A DNA stretch of 18,102 nucleotides from Chitinophagaceae bacterium UBA2467 (GTDB taxonomy: Bacteria; Bacteroidota; Bacteroidia; Chitinophagales; Chitinophagaceae). The stretch spans positions 9,375 through 27,476 of the forward strand of contig DDPN01000035.1 of the NCBI GenBank assembly GCA_002342205.1, in the 5' to 3' direction. The notes under the pieces are model-generated. The model was not told where the DNA came from. It was given only the letters and a program-made list of their open reading frames with translations, and ran no database searches. Below, in pieces: positions 8,297 through 15,334 of the stretch (position 1 is its first letter; each line of letters begins with the position of its first letter). The position numbers were made by a program, and so were the translations under genes.

Positions 8297-8325
8297 AAAG
8301 GGCCCCCGTTTTCGGGGGCCCTTTT
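8297..8325 (-). terminator. Strong GC-rich hairpin terminator downstream of lpdA
   Basis: A perfect 12-bp stem (AAAGGGCCCCCG at 8297-8308, CGGGGGCCCTTT at 8313-8324) closes a TTTT loop. It begins 8 bases past the lpdA stop codon. Since genes on both sides are on the minus strand, it most likely ends lpdA transcription and insulates the cyclotransferase gene. The U-tract on the minus strand is short (UUU then C), so termination may rely on the stem; the plus-strand reading has a slightly better T-run. Confidence 0.82.
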
Positions 8326-8332
8326 CTTTGAA

Positions 8333-9736
8333 TTAGAGGTGAATTGCTTCTCCGTAAGCCACTTCTATGGCATCTTTCACACTTTCACTAATCGTGGGGT
8401 GCGGATGAATAGAGTTGAGAACCTCATGATAGGTTGTTTCCAGTTTCCGGGCGGTTACTGTTTGTGCAATTATCTCGGTAACATTATATCCAATCATATG
8501 TGTACCCAGCCATTCGCCATACTTGGCATCAAAAATTACTTTGACAAAACCCTCTGTATGACCAGCTGCAGAGGCTTTACCGCTGGCGCTAAGTGGAAAC
8601 TTACCCACTTTGATTTCGTATCCAGCATCCTTTGCTTGCTTTTCGGTATAACCAACTGAGGCAATTTCAGGAACGCAATAGGTACATCCTGGAATATTGT
8701 TATAATCGATTGGTTCAGGTTTGTGATTATACTTTTTCTCATTGTAGGCAATGGCTTCAATGCAAACAATTCCTTCCTTGCTTGCCACGTGTGCCAATGC
8801 TTGTCCGGGCGCACAGTCTCCAATCGCGTAGATGCCAGGAACATTTGTTTGACCAAACTTGTCTACGATAATTTTCCCCTTTTCTGTTTTTACTCCCGTT
8901 TCTTCTAAGCCAATGCCTTCAATGTTTGCAGCAACTCCAACAGCGCTAAGCAATACATCTGCTTCGACTATTTTTTCTCCTGCTGCAGTTTTGACTGTAG
9001 CTTTTACACCTGTTCCTTTCGTATCTACCGCAGTTACTTCACTACTAGTAAGAATTTCAATGCCACTTTTCTTGTATTGCTTTTCTAACTCTTTTGAAAT
9101 TTCTTCATCCTCTACAGGAACAATACGAGGTAAGAATTCTATAATAGTCACTTTTGTTCCCATGCTATTATAGAAATAGGCAAATTCAACGCCAATGGCA
9201 CCGCTACCCACAATGATCATTGACTTGGGCTGCTCAGGTAATACCATTGCTTCCCTGTATCCGATAATTTTTTTACCATCTATGGGCATAGTAGGTAACT
9301 GTCTGCTACGGCCACCTGTTGCAATCAAGATATGTTTACCTTCTACGATTTGTTTTTTGCCATCTTTATCAGTGACTTCAAGCTTTCCTTTTCCTGCAAG
9401 TTTGCCGAAGCCCATGATAACATCGATCTTATTTTTTTTCATCAAGAATTGAACGCCTTTACTCATTTTATCGGCAACTCCACGGCTTCTGCGAATGACA
9501 GCGTCAAATTGTGGCTGTCCAGTGGCTTCAATTCCAAAATCTTTGGCATGTTTGATGTATTCGTTTACCTGCGCACTTTTAAGTAAGGCTTTGGTAGGGA
9601 TGCAACCCCAGTTTAAACAGACCCCGCCTAAGCTTTCTTTTTCTACAACAGCGGTTTTAAGTCCAAGCTGAGAGGCCCGAATAGCGGCTACATAGCCCCC
9701 TGGGCCACTTCCCAAAACGATTACGTCATATGCCAT
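8333..9736 (-). CDS. lpdA: Dihydrolipoyl dehydrogenase (E3)
   Basis: A full-length 467-residue FAD disulfide oxidoreductase that reoxidises dihydrolipoamide with NAD+ in the pyruvate, 2-oxoglutarate and branched-chain dehydrogenase complexes and in the glycine cleavage system. It shows the FAD dinucleotide motif GSGPGGYVAA (9-18), the redox-active pair Cys40/Cys45 in GGVCLNWGCIPTK, the NAD-binding GSGAIG (177-182), the second FAD motif YAIGDCAPG (303-311), and the interface catalytic His446/Glu451 in HPHPTISE. These features separate it from glutathione and mercuric reductases. It stands alone, without E1 or E2 genes beside it, under its own consensus promoter and followed by a strong hairpin. 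A single E3 serving several complexes would fit. Confidence 0.97.
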   Translation of the reverse strand: MAYDVIVLGSGPGGYVAAIRASQLGLKTAVVEKESLGGVCLNWGCIPTKALLKSAQVNEYIKHAKDFGIEATGQPQFDAVIRRSRGVADKMSKGVQFLMKKNKIDVIMGFGKLAGKGKLEVTDKDGKKQIVEGKHILIATGGRSRQLPTMPIDGKKIIGYREAMVLPEQPKSMIIVGSGAIGVEFAYFYNSMGTKVTIIEFLPRIVPVEDEEISKELEKQYKKSGIEILTSSEVTAVDTKGTGVKATVKTAAGEKIVEADVLLSAVGVAANIEGIGLEETGVKTEKGKIIVDKFGQTNVPGIYAIGDCAPGQALAHVASKEGIVCIEAIAYNEKKYNHKPEPIDYNNIPGCTYCVPEIASVGYTEKQAKDAGYEIKVGKFPLSASGKASAAGHTEGFVKVIFDAKYGEWLGTHMIGYNVTEIIAQTVTARKLETTYHEVLNSIHPHPTISESVKDAIEVAYGEAIHL

Positions 9737-9787
9737 AAAATGTAATTTAGAGTTTAAATGGCTGGCTACTAGTGCTCAGCCAGGGTG

Positions 9788-9818
9788 CAAAGGTACCCCA
9801 AAAGGCTATTCAAGCAAA
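9788..9818 (-). promoter_or_regulatory. Bacteroidota-type promoter of lpdA
   Basis: On the minus strand, a TTTG -33 element (9818-9815) is followed after exactly 19 bases by TACCTTTG (9795-9788), a perfect match to the Bacteroidota -7 consensus TAnnTTTG. Transcription would start about 7 bases further, near 9781, giving a leader of about 45 bases before the lpdA start at 9736. Confidence 0.8.
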
Positions 9819-9875
9819 GGAGGAATGTGCGGAATTGCAAAGGGGATGGGCGGATAAAAAAAAGACTATTTTTCC

Positions 9876-9904
9876 TTTTAAATCTCTGATTTCCCTTACC
9901 TTTG
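9876..9904 (+). promoter_or_regulatory. Bacteroidota-type promoter of the rpmB operon
   Basis: TACCTTTG at 9897-9904 matches TAnnTTTG exactly. The -33 region is only a T-run (TTTT, 9876-9879; 17-base spacer) and is less convincing. A start near 9911 leaves a leader of about 14 bases to the rpmB ATG at 9925, which supports that start and excludes longer upstream reading frames. Confidence 0.68.
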
Positions 9905-9924
9905 CCGTCCCAAATTTGTGTTAT

Positions 9925-10161
9925 ATGGCAAGAGTATGTCAGGTCACCGGTAAAACACCAGTAGGTGGAAACAAGGTGTCCCATTCTAATATTAAGACCA
10001 AGCGTCGTTTTTTACCTAACCTACAACGCAAGCGTTTTTACCTTGCGGAAGAGGATAAGTGGATTACGTTGAAATTGTCTACTGAGGCTATCAGAACCAT
10101 CAATAAAAATGGTCTTTATAGTGTGGTAAAACAATTAAGAGCGCAAGGCGAAAAAATTTAA
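9925..10161 (+). CDS. rpmB: Large ribosomal subunit protein bL28
   Basis: A 78-residue basic protein beginning MARVCQVTGKTPVGGNKVSH, followed by SNIKTKRRFLPNLQRKRFYL, the standard bL28 signature, with length normal for Bacteroidota. The open frame extends upstream to 9772, but the family start is the ATG at 9925, and a consensus -7 box lies at 9897-9904 inside that extension, so the shorter start is chosen. Only one cysteine (CQVTG) remains of the zinc-binding set seen in some bL28 proteins. It is the first gene of rpmB-rpmG-bL38, with 19 bases to rpmG. Confidence 0.97.
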   Translation: MARVCQVTGKTPVGGNKVSHSNIKTKRRFLPNLQRKRFYLAEEDKWITLKLSTEAIRTINKNGLYSVVKQLRAQGEKI

Positions 10162-10180
10162 TGTTTAAAGCGAACTAATC

Positions 10181-10363
10181 ATGGCAAAAAAAGGTAATCG
10201 CGTACAAGTGATCTTAGAGTGCACTGAGCACAAGGCAAGTGGAAAGCCTGGTACCAGCCGCTATATCACTGTAAAAAATAAAAAGAACAATCCTGAGCGT
10301 ATGGAATTGAAAAAGTTCAATCCCATTCTCAAAAAGGTGACTGTTCACAAAGAAATTAAGTAA
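10181..10363 (+). CDS. rpmG: Large ribosomal subunit protein bL33
   Basis: A 60-residue basic protein, MAKKGNRVQVILECTEHKAS followed by GKPGTSRYITVKNKKNNPER and ending NPILKKVTVHKEIK, a textbook bL33 sequence. It has a single cysteine (residue 14) instead of two CxxC pairs, so it is the zinc-independent (C-minus) form. It lies between rpmB (19 bases upstream) and bL38 (30 bases downstream) and should be on the same transcript. Confidence 0.97.
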   Translation: MAKKGNRVQVILECTEHKASGKPGTSRYITVKNKKNNPERMELKKFNPILKKVTVHKEIK

Positions 10364-10393
10364 ATTATTCAATCACTGAATTAACGCGCACGT

Positions 10394-10564
10394 ATGGCAA
10401 AAGCAGCAAAAACCGCGATCAAGAAAGACCCTAAGCAGGCAGCAGAGGCAAAAAATTATACTAAAGTAATTAAGGCTGTACGCAGCCCTAAAACAGGTGC
10501 TTACACTTTTAAGGAGCAAATGGTGCACAAGGATAAAGTGAAAGAGTTTTTAGCCCAGAAGTAA
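10394..10564 (+). CDS. Bacteroidota-specific small ribosomal protein bL38 (DUF4295)
   Basis: A 56-residue, lysine-rich protein translated from ATG 10394 to TAA 10562-10564: MAKAAKTAIKKDPKQAAEAK, then NYTKVIKAVRSPKTGAYTFK and EQMVHKDKVKEFLAQK. The segment VRSPKTGAYTFKEQMVHKDKVKEFL is the conserved core of the DUF4295 family, restricted to Bacteroidota and normally encoded right after rpmG. From memory, this family was identified as an extra large-subunit protein (bL38) in the Flavobacterium johnsoniae ribosome structure. It is short enough to be missed by gene callers with a 60-residue limit. A terminator-like hairpin follows at 28 bases. Confidence 0.9.
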   Translation: MAKAAKTAIKKDPKQAAEAKNYTKVIKAVRSPKTGAYTFKEQMVHKDKVKEFLAQK

Positions 10565-10591
10565 TTAATTCCCGATAAGGGTATCTTATAC

Positions 10592-10625
10592 AGCTGTCTT
10601 ACCTCGGTCTGACAGCTTTTTTTTT
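10592..10625 (+). terminator. Intrinsic terminator between bL38 and ftsY
   Basis: AGCTGTC (10592-10598) pairs with GACAGCT (10611-10617) around a 12-base loop, followed by a run of eight further T residues (10618-10625). The form is that of a Rho-independent terminator ending the ribosomal protein transcript. The ftsY ATG lies only 11 bases after the T-run, so ftsY-rimO need either read-through or a promoter overlapping this element. Confidence 0.75.
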
Positions 10626-10636
10626 AATTAAAGTCG

Positions 10637-11611
10637 ATGGGATTCTTCAGTAAATTATTTGGTCGTCAAGAAAAGGAGTCGCTTTACCAGGGGCTTAAAA
10701 AAACGCGGGAAGGTTTTGTTTCAAAAATCTTTAATGCCCTTGCCGGCAAAACCAAATTGGACGAAGAGTTATTAAATGAACTTGAAGAGGCCTTGCTTGG
10801 TTCAGACGTTGGGGTAGAGACTACGGTTAGAATATTAGAGCGAATAGAGAAAAAAGCAGCTGATCAAAAGTTTGGGGATGAGGAAAGTTTACGTTCTTTT
10901 ATTCAAAATGAAATTGAACAAATCCTCATAAGTAACACACAAACAGATTTTTATGATTTTAAATCTGAATTGCCTAGTCGCCCCTATATCATATTGGTTG
11001 TAGGGGTAAACGGAGTTGGTAAAACAACAACAATTGGTAAGTTGGCTTATAATTTCAAAAAAGCGGGTAAAGAGGTTTTGTTAGGTGCGGCAGATACTTT
11101 TAGGGCCGCCGCTGTTGAGCAGCTCACGATCTGGAGCGAACGTATTGGGGTTCCTATTGTAAAGCAAAATACAGGAAGCGATCCTGCTGCTGTTGCATTT
11201 GATACGGTACAAAGTGCCCTGGCTCGCGGTACAGATGTTGTGTTGATTGACACGGCGGGGAGGCTGCACAATAAAGCTCATTTGATGGAAGAGCTCAGTA
11301 AGATTCGGAGAGTTATTCAAAAGTCAATTCCGGATGCTCCGCATGAAGTACTCTTGGTATTAGATGGCTCAACTGGACAAAATGCAATTGAGCAAGCGCG
11401 TCATTTTACTGCGGCTACGAATATAACGGCACTCGCAGTGACCAAATTAGATGGAACAGCAAAGGGTGGTGTTGTGCTAGCTATTGCTGATCAATTTAAA
11501 GTTCCTGTCAAATTTGTAGGAGTGGGAGAGCAGGCGGAAGATTTACTGATTTTTGACAAGCAGGCTTTTGTAAATAGCCTATTTTCAAACACAACTATTT
11601 CAAAAGAATGA
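10637..11611 (+). CDS. ftsY: Signal recognition particle receptor FtsY
   Basis: A 324-residue SRP GTPase that docks SRP-ribosome complexes at the inner membrane for co-translational insertion. The N-terminal helix MGFFSKLFGRQEK is short and amphipathic, and the long acidic A domain of E. coli FtsY is absent, as usual in this phylum; the NG domain is complete. Visible motifs: G1 GVNGVGKTT (residues 123-131), DTFRAAAVEQL (insertion-box region), G3 DTAGR (205-209), G4 TKLDG (269-273) and the closing GVGEQAEDLLIFD. FtsY, not Ffh, is indicated by the lack of an M domain and by the VNGVGKTTT form. The stop overlaps the rimO start as ATGA, implying coupled translation. Confidence 0.97.
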   Translation: MGFFSKLFGRQEKESLYQGLKKTREGFVSKIFNALAGKTKLDEELLNELEEALLGSDVGVETTVRILERIEKKAADQKFGDEESLRSFIQNEIEQILISNTQTDFYDFKSELPSRPYIILVVGVNGVGKTTTIGKLAYNFKKAGKEVLLGAADTFRAAAVEQLTIWSERIGVPIVKQNTGSDPAAVAFDTVQSALARGTDVVLIDTAGRLHNKAHLMEELSKIRRVIQKSIPDAPHEVLLVLDGSTGQNAIEQARHFTAATNITALAVTKLDGTAKGGVVLAIADQFKVPVKFVGVGEQAEDLLIFDKQAFVNSLFSNTTISKE

Positions 11612-12918
11612 GAACTAAAGCGCTACATCCTAAAAAAGTGAACATTATCACCTTGGGGTGCAGTAAAAATATGGTAGATAGTGAAGTGCTCAGTGGACAA
11701 TTACGTGCCAATGAAATTGAAGTCGTTCACGAGAATACAAAACTAGATCATCAGATTGTTGTGGTAAATACCTGTGGTTTTATTGACAAGGCAAAGGAAG
11801 AAAGCGTAAATACGATCTTAGAGCAAGTAGAATTGAAGAAAAAAGGTAAGCTCGAAAAAGTATACGTTACCGGATGTTTGAGTGAGCGATACAAACAAAA
11901 CCTCGAAACAGAAATACCGGAAGTTGACGCCTATTTTGGAACAATGGAACTTCCCCAGTTGCTAAAAAAACTGGAAGCGAGTTATCAGTCTGAATTGATT
12001 GGTGAAAGATTACTGGCTACTCCTTCACATTATGCCTATTTAAAAATTTCAGAGGGATGTAATCGTACTTGCTCTTTTTGTGCGATTCCCCTTATGAGGG
12101 GCGGACATGTAAGCCGTACCATGGAGTCGTTGGTTGCTGAGGCGGAACTACTTGTAAAAAGAGGTGTAAAAGAGATTATGTTGATTGCGCAAGAGCTCAC
12201 CTATTATGGGTTGGATTTGTATAAGAAAAGAGCATTGCCCGACTTACTTAATCGATTGGCTGATATTAAGGGGTTGGAATGGATACGCTTGCACTATGCA
12301 TACCCGTCTAAATTTCCTTTGGAAATACTCGATGTGATGCGTGAGAGACCCAATATTTGTAATTACCTCGATATGCCTTTACAACATGCGGCTGATCCGA
12401 TGTTGAAAGCGATGAAAAGACAGATTACTCGTTCTGAGATGGAAGAGCTTTTAGACTCCATTCGTGCAAAAGTTCCAGGTATCTGCTTGCGCACCACTTT
12501 GATTACAGGTTTTCCTGGTGAAACCAGAGAGGATGTGGAAGAGCTAAAGAGTTTTTTGGCTAAACAGCGTTTTGACCGCGTTGGAATATTTACTTATTCA
12601 CACGAAGAAGATACCTCTGCGCATACATTGGCAGATACATTAACGCAAGAGGAGAAAGAAGCACGTGCGCAAGAAATCATGGAATTTCAACAGGAAATAT
12701 CCTATGAATTAAACCAAGAGAAAATAGGAAAGATCTATCGTGTTTTGATTGATAAAAAAGAAGCGGGTCGCTATTTAGGAAGAACTGAATTTGACTCTGT
12801 TGAGGTCGACAACGAAGTGGTTGTCAATACAAATACAAAATTGACCATTGGAGATTTTGTGCAAGTGAAAATTACGAAGGCTTACGATTACGATTTAGAG
12901 GGAGAATTGGTTTCCTAA
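11608..12918 (+). CDS. rimO: Ribosomal protein uS12 methylthiotransferase RimO
   Basis: A 436-residue radical SAM enzyme that adds a methylthio group to the conserved aspartate of ribosomal protein uS12. The N-terminal methylthiotransferase domain has the three cluster cysteines Cys18 (TLGCSKN), Cys56 (NTCGFI) and Cys90 (TGCLSERY). The radical SAM domain has Cys151/Cys155/Cys158 (CNRTCSFC), followed by AIPLMRGGHVSR. A C-terminal TRAM-like domain covers about the last 65 residues. LMRGGHVSR and IAQELTYYGLDLY follow the RimO pattern; the tRNA enzyme MiaB has different sequences at these places. Linkage to ribosomal protein genes and ftsY fits the role. Its ATG overlaps the ftsY TGA. Confidence 0.95.
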   Translation: MRTKALHPKKVNIITLGCSKNMVDSEVLSGQLRANEIEVVHENTKLDHQIVVVNTCGFIDKAKEESVNTILEQVELKKKGKLEKVYVTGCLSERYKQNLETEIPEVDAYFGTMELPQLLKKLEASYQSELIGERLLATPSHYAYLKISEGCNRTCSFCAIPLMRGGHVSRTMESLVAEAELLVKRGVKEIMLIAQELTYYGLDLYKKRALPDLLNRLADIKGLEWIRLHYAYPSKFPLEILDVMRERPNICNYLDMPLQHAADPMLKAMKRQITRSEMEELLDSIRAKVPGICLRTTLITGFPGETREDVEELKSFLAKQRFDRVGIFTYSHEEDTSAHTLADTLTQEEKEARAQEIMEFQQEISYELNQEKIGKIYRVLIDKKEAGRYLGRTEFDSVEVDNEVVVNTNTKLTIGDFVQVKITKAYDYDLEGELVS

Positions 12919-12953
12919 TTCAATCTTTAGTTATCTTAGAAAAAAACTGAACT

Positions 12954-13850
12954 ATGCAAGTCAATTGGCAGGGAGTTTATCCCGCTTTGCTTACCCCATT
13001 TACAAGTTCTGATCAGGTAGATATTCCATTGTTTGAAAAGAATCTAGCGGCTCAGCTGGATGCGGGGGTACATGGGTTAATCATTGGTGGTTCATTGGGA
13101 GAAGCTAGCACGCTTCGGGTAGAAGAAAAAGAAAAATTGGTAAAGAGTGCAAAAGCTTTTGCAGGAAGCCGTGTTCCTGTACTACTCAATATTGCTGAAT
13201 CTGTTACTGCGGATGCGATTGCGCAAACGCAACTTGCACAAAAATGGGGCGCAGATGGATTAATGTTATTGCCTCCTATGCGCTACAAGAGTGATGATCG
13301 GGAAACGGCACATTATTTTAAAACGGTAGCACAGTCTACGGAATTGCCCATCATGATTTATAATAATCCGGTTGACTATAAAATTGATTTTAGACCAGAA
13401 CTTTTTGATCAGTTGATCGATTACCCCAATGTCCAAGCACTAAAGGAAAGCTCTCGAGATGTGACAAATCTTACTCGGATGCTGAATCGTTTTGGAGATC
13501 GATTTAAAATTTTATGTGGCGTAGACACACTTGCAATGGAAGAATTATGTTTAGGGGCGCATGGTTGGGTTGCAGGGTTAGTAGATGCTTTTCCAAAAGA
13601 AACCGTTGCAATCTGGAATTTGGTGCAGAAAGGAGAATTGGAGCGAGCACGTTCAATCTATCGCTGGTTCATGCCTTTACTTGAACTAGATATTCATCCC
13701 AAATTAGTTCAGTATATAAAACTGGCAGCACAGGAAGTGGGGATTGGAAGTGAGTTTGTCCGTGCACCACGATTGACGTTGGTAGGGGAAGAAAGAGTAC
13801 GCGTTCTTGAAGTGATTCATACAGCCCTTGCAAACAGACCCGATTGCTAA
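12954..13850 (+). CDS. DapA-family aldolase, probable 1-pyrroline-4-hydroxy-2-carboxylate deaminase
   Basis: A 298-residue TIM barrel of the dihydrodipicolinate synthase/N-acetylneuraminate lyase superfamily, with the Schiff-base Lys164 (ALKESSRDV) and catalytic Tyr136 (MIYNNP), spaced 28 residues apart as in DapA. The DapA GTTGE loop is replaced by GSLGE (residues 46-50), losing the second threonine needed for dihydrodipicolinate synthesis. Next to an aldehyde dehydrogenase, a 4-hydroxyproline epimerase and a DadA-like oxidase, the likely reaction is deamination of 1-pyrroline-4-hydroxy-2-carboxylate to 2-oxoglutarate semialdehyde. A weak -7-like box (TATCTTAG, 12932-12939) lies in the 35-base gap after rimO, so an own promoter is possible but read-through is not excluded. 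The specificity is inferred from context plus the altered loop. Confidence 0.85.
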   Translation: MQVNWQGVYPALLTPFTSSDQVDIPLFEKNLAAQLDAGVHGLIIGGSLGEASTLRVEEKEKLVKSAKAFAGSRVPVLLNIAESVTADAIAQTQLAQKWGADGLMLLPPMRYKSDDRETAHYFKTVAQSTELPIMIYNNPVDYKIDFRPELFDQLIDYPNVQALKESSRDVTNLTRMLNRFGDRFKILCGVDTLAMEELCLGAHGWVAGLVDAFPKETVAIWNLVQKGELERARSIYRWFMPLLELDIHPKLVQYIKLAAQEVGIGSEFVRAPRLTLVGEERVRVLEVIHTALANRPDC

Positions 13851-13864
13851 TTTAATTTCTATTC

Positions 13865-15334
13865 ATGTCTTATTCAGATTTTTCTCGATCGCAAATTGAA
13901 GAATGCGTAGCCAAATCGTATGCTGCTTTTTCTACCTATAGCCAATCGACTTTGGCAACACGTAACCAGTTGTTGCATGCAATTGCAAGTGAATTAGAAA
14001 AGCAAAGATCCGCATTAGTTGCGGCAGCTGCATTAGAAACTAATTTGCCTGAGGCGCGGTTAAATAACGAGTTAAATCGCACTATTTTTCAATTGGAAAG
14101 TTATGGGGATGCCTGTGAAAGAGGCTATTGGTTAGAAGCTTCTATTGATCAAGATACTAGTTCTCAGCCGGTAAAACCGGTTATTAAAAAGCACATGATT
14201 CCTATGGGGCCTGTTGTTGTTTATGGGTCCAGTAATTTTCCATTTGCGTATTCAACTGCGGGCGGGGACACTGCAAGTGCGCTAGCGGCGGGTTGTACTG
14301 TCATCGTAAAAGCGCACCCCGCACATCCTAAAACGTCTTCTATTGCCGCTTCGTGCATTGAAAAAGCAATCGCCACCTGCCAATTGCAATCTGGAATTTT
14401 TGCGCATGTCTATGGAGCTTCTTTTCAAGTGGGTGAGTGGCTAGTAAAGCACCCTTTAATTAGTGCAGTTGCCTTTACGGGATCTTTTACCGGAGGAAAG
14501 CAATTATTTGATTGGGCAGCACAAAGGGCTATTCCAGTACCTGTATTTGCTGAAATGGGAAGTGTTAATCCCGTTTTTTTACTTTCTGAAAAATTAGAGC
14601 AGGAGCCTACGCAAATAGCTGCTCAATTATCGGCTTCTTACACATTAGGAGTTGGACAGTTTTGTACAAAACCTGGGTTACTTATAGGTATGGAGAGTGA
14701 AGCACTCAATTTGTTTTGCGATGAAATGATCAAGTTGACCAAACAAATTCAACCATCCCAATTATTGCACGCGGGTATTGAACATTTATACCGAACAAAA
14801 AGTGAGCAGCTAATTGCTCAAAAAGGTGTTGAGCTAATTGCTCAATCTCAACAGCAGGCTGGAGTGGGAGAGGGGCAGGCATTGCTCACGCGTGTAACTG
14901 CATCAGATTGGCTGGAAAATAAATTACTACATCAAGAGAATTTTGGTCCCTACACGCAAATCATCGTATGTAAAAATTATGCCGAACTACTTTTGGTAGC
15001 ACAAGCATTAGAAGGTCAATTGACATGCACTTTAATGGCGACGGTGTCTGAAGCAAAGGCTAGTCAGGAATTAATCAGATTATTGGAACAACGTTGTGGT
15101 CGATTAATTTTTAATGGAGTTCCAACCGGGGTAGAGGTTTGTAAGAGCATGCATCATGGCGGACCCTTTCCAGCTACAACCGACTCTAGATTTGGCGCTG
15201 TTGGCGCAGATGCTATCAAGCGATTTATTCGTCCGCTTGCTTATCAAAATTGGCCTGAGGAATTACTGCCCGATTATTTACAAGATAATTCGCTAACAAG
15301 TATACCCCGTTATCGAAACGGTGTTATAGAGTAA
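13865..15334 (+). CDS. 2-oxoglutarate-semialdehyde dehydrogenase (ALDH family)
   Basis: A 489-residue aldehyde dehydrogenase. The nucleotide-binding region reads VVVYGSSNFPFAYSTAGGDT and ends in VIVKAHPAHPKTS. The catalytic general base is Glu230 (FAEMGSVNP), and the nucleophile is Cys267 (GVGQFCTKPGLL). FAEMGSVNPVF together with GVEVCKSMHHGGPFPATTDS near the C-terminus is characteristic of the NADP-linked 2-oxoglutarate-semialdehyde dehydrogenase group used in hydroxyproline and sugar-acid degradation, and differs from betaine- or succinate-semialdehyde dehydrogenases. It would oxidise the product of the preceding gene to 2-oxoglutarate. It starts 14 bases after that gene, clearly in one operon. 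The stop codon directly touches the stop of the convergent neighbour, with no spacer. Confidence 0.9.
   Translation: MSYSDFSRSQIEECVAKSYAAFSTYSQSTLATRNQLLHAIASELEKQRSALVAAAALETNLPEARLNNELNRTIFQLESYGDACERGYWLEASIDQDTSSQPVKPVIKKHMIPMGPVVVYGSSNFPFAYSTAGGDTASALAAGCTVIVKAHPAHPKTSSIAASCIEKAIATCQLQSGIFAHVYGASFQVGEWLVKHPLISAVAFTGSFTGGKQLFDWAAQRAIPVPVFAEMGSVNPVFLLSEKLEQEPTQIAAQLSASYTLGVGQFCTKPGLLIGMESEALNLFCDEMIKLTKQIQPSQLLHAGIEHLYRTKSEQLIAQKGVELIAQSQQQAGVGEGQALLTRVTASDWLENKLLHQENFGPYTQIIVCKNYAELLLVAQALEGQLTCTLMATVSEAKASQELIRLLEQRCGRLIFNGVPTGVEVCKSMHHGGPFPATTDSRFGAVGADAIKRFIRPLAYQNWPEELLPDYLQDNSLTSIPRYRNGVIE

Noticed and set aside
8294..9586. Several open frames on the plus strand and another minus frame within lpdA
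   Set aside because: They are opposite- or other-frame shadows of a fully conserved lpdA and begin in or across the terminator; their translations are low-complexity or cysteine-rich without any domain.
9772..9924. N-terminal extension of rpmB giving a 129-residue protein
   Set aside because: bL28 begins at MARVCQVTG (9925); a perfect TAnnTTTG box at 9897-9904 lies inside the extension, and the extra residues show no family similarity.
12954..13850. Dihydrodipicolinate synthase for lysine biosynthesis
   Set aside because: GTTGE is changed to GSLGE and the neighbours are all hydroxyproline catabolism genes.
14165..14182. Hairpin CCGGT/ACCGG
   Set aside because: A short stem inside a coding region without T-run; chance is sufficient.
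14808..14844. 13-base direct repeat AGCTAATTGCTCA with palindromic character (TGAGC-TAATT-GCTCA)
   Set aside because: It lies inside the aldehyde dehydrogenase gene, in frame, and encodes a repeated LIAQ at 8-residue spacing; a small internal duplication is the simplest reading.
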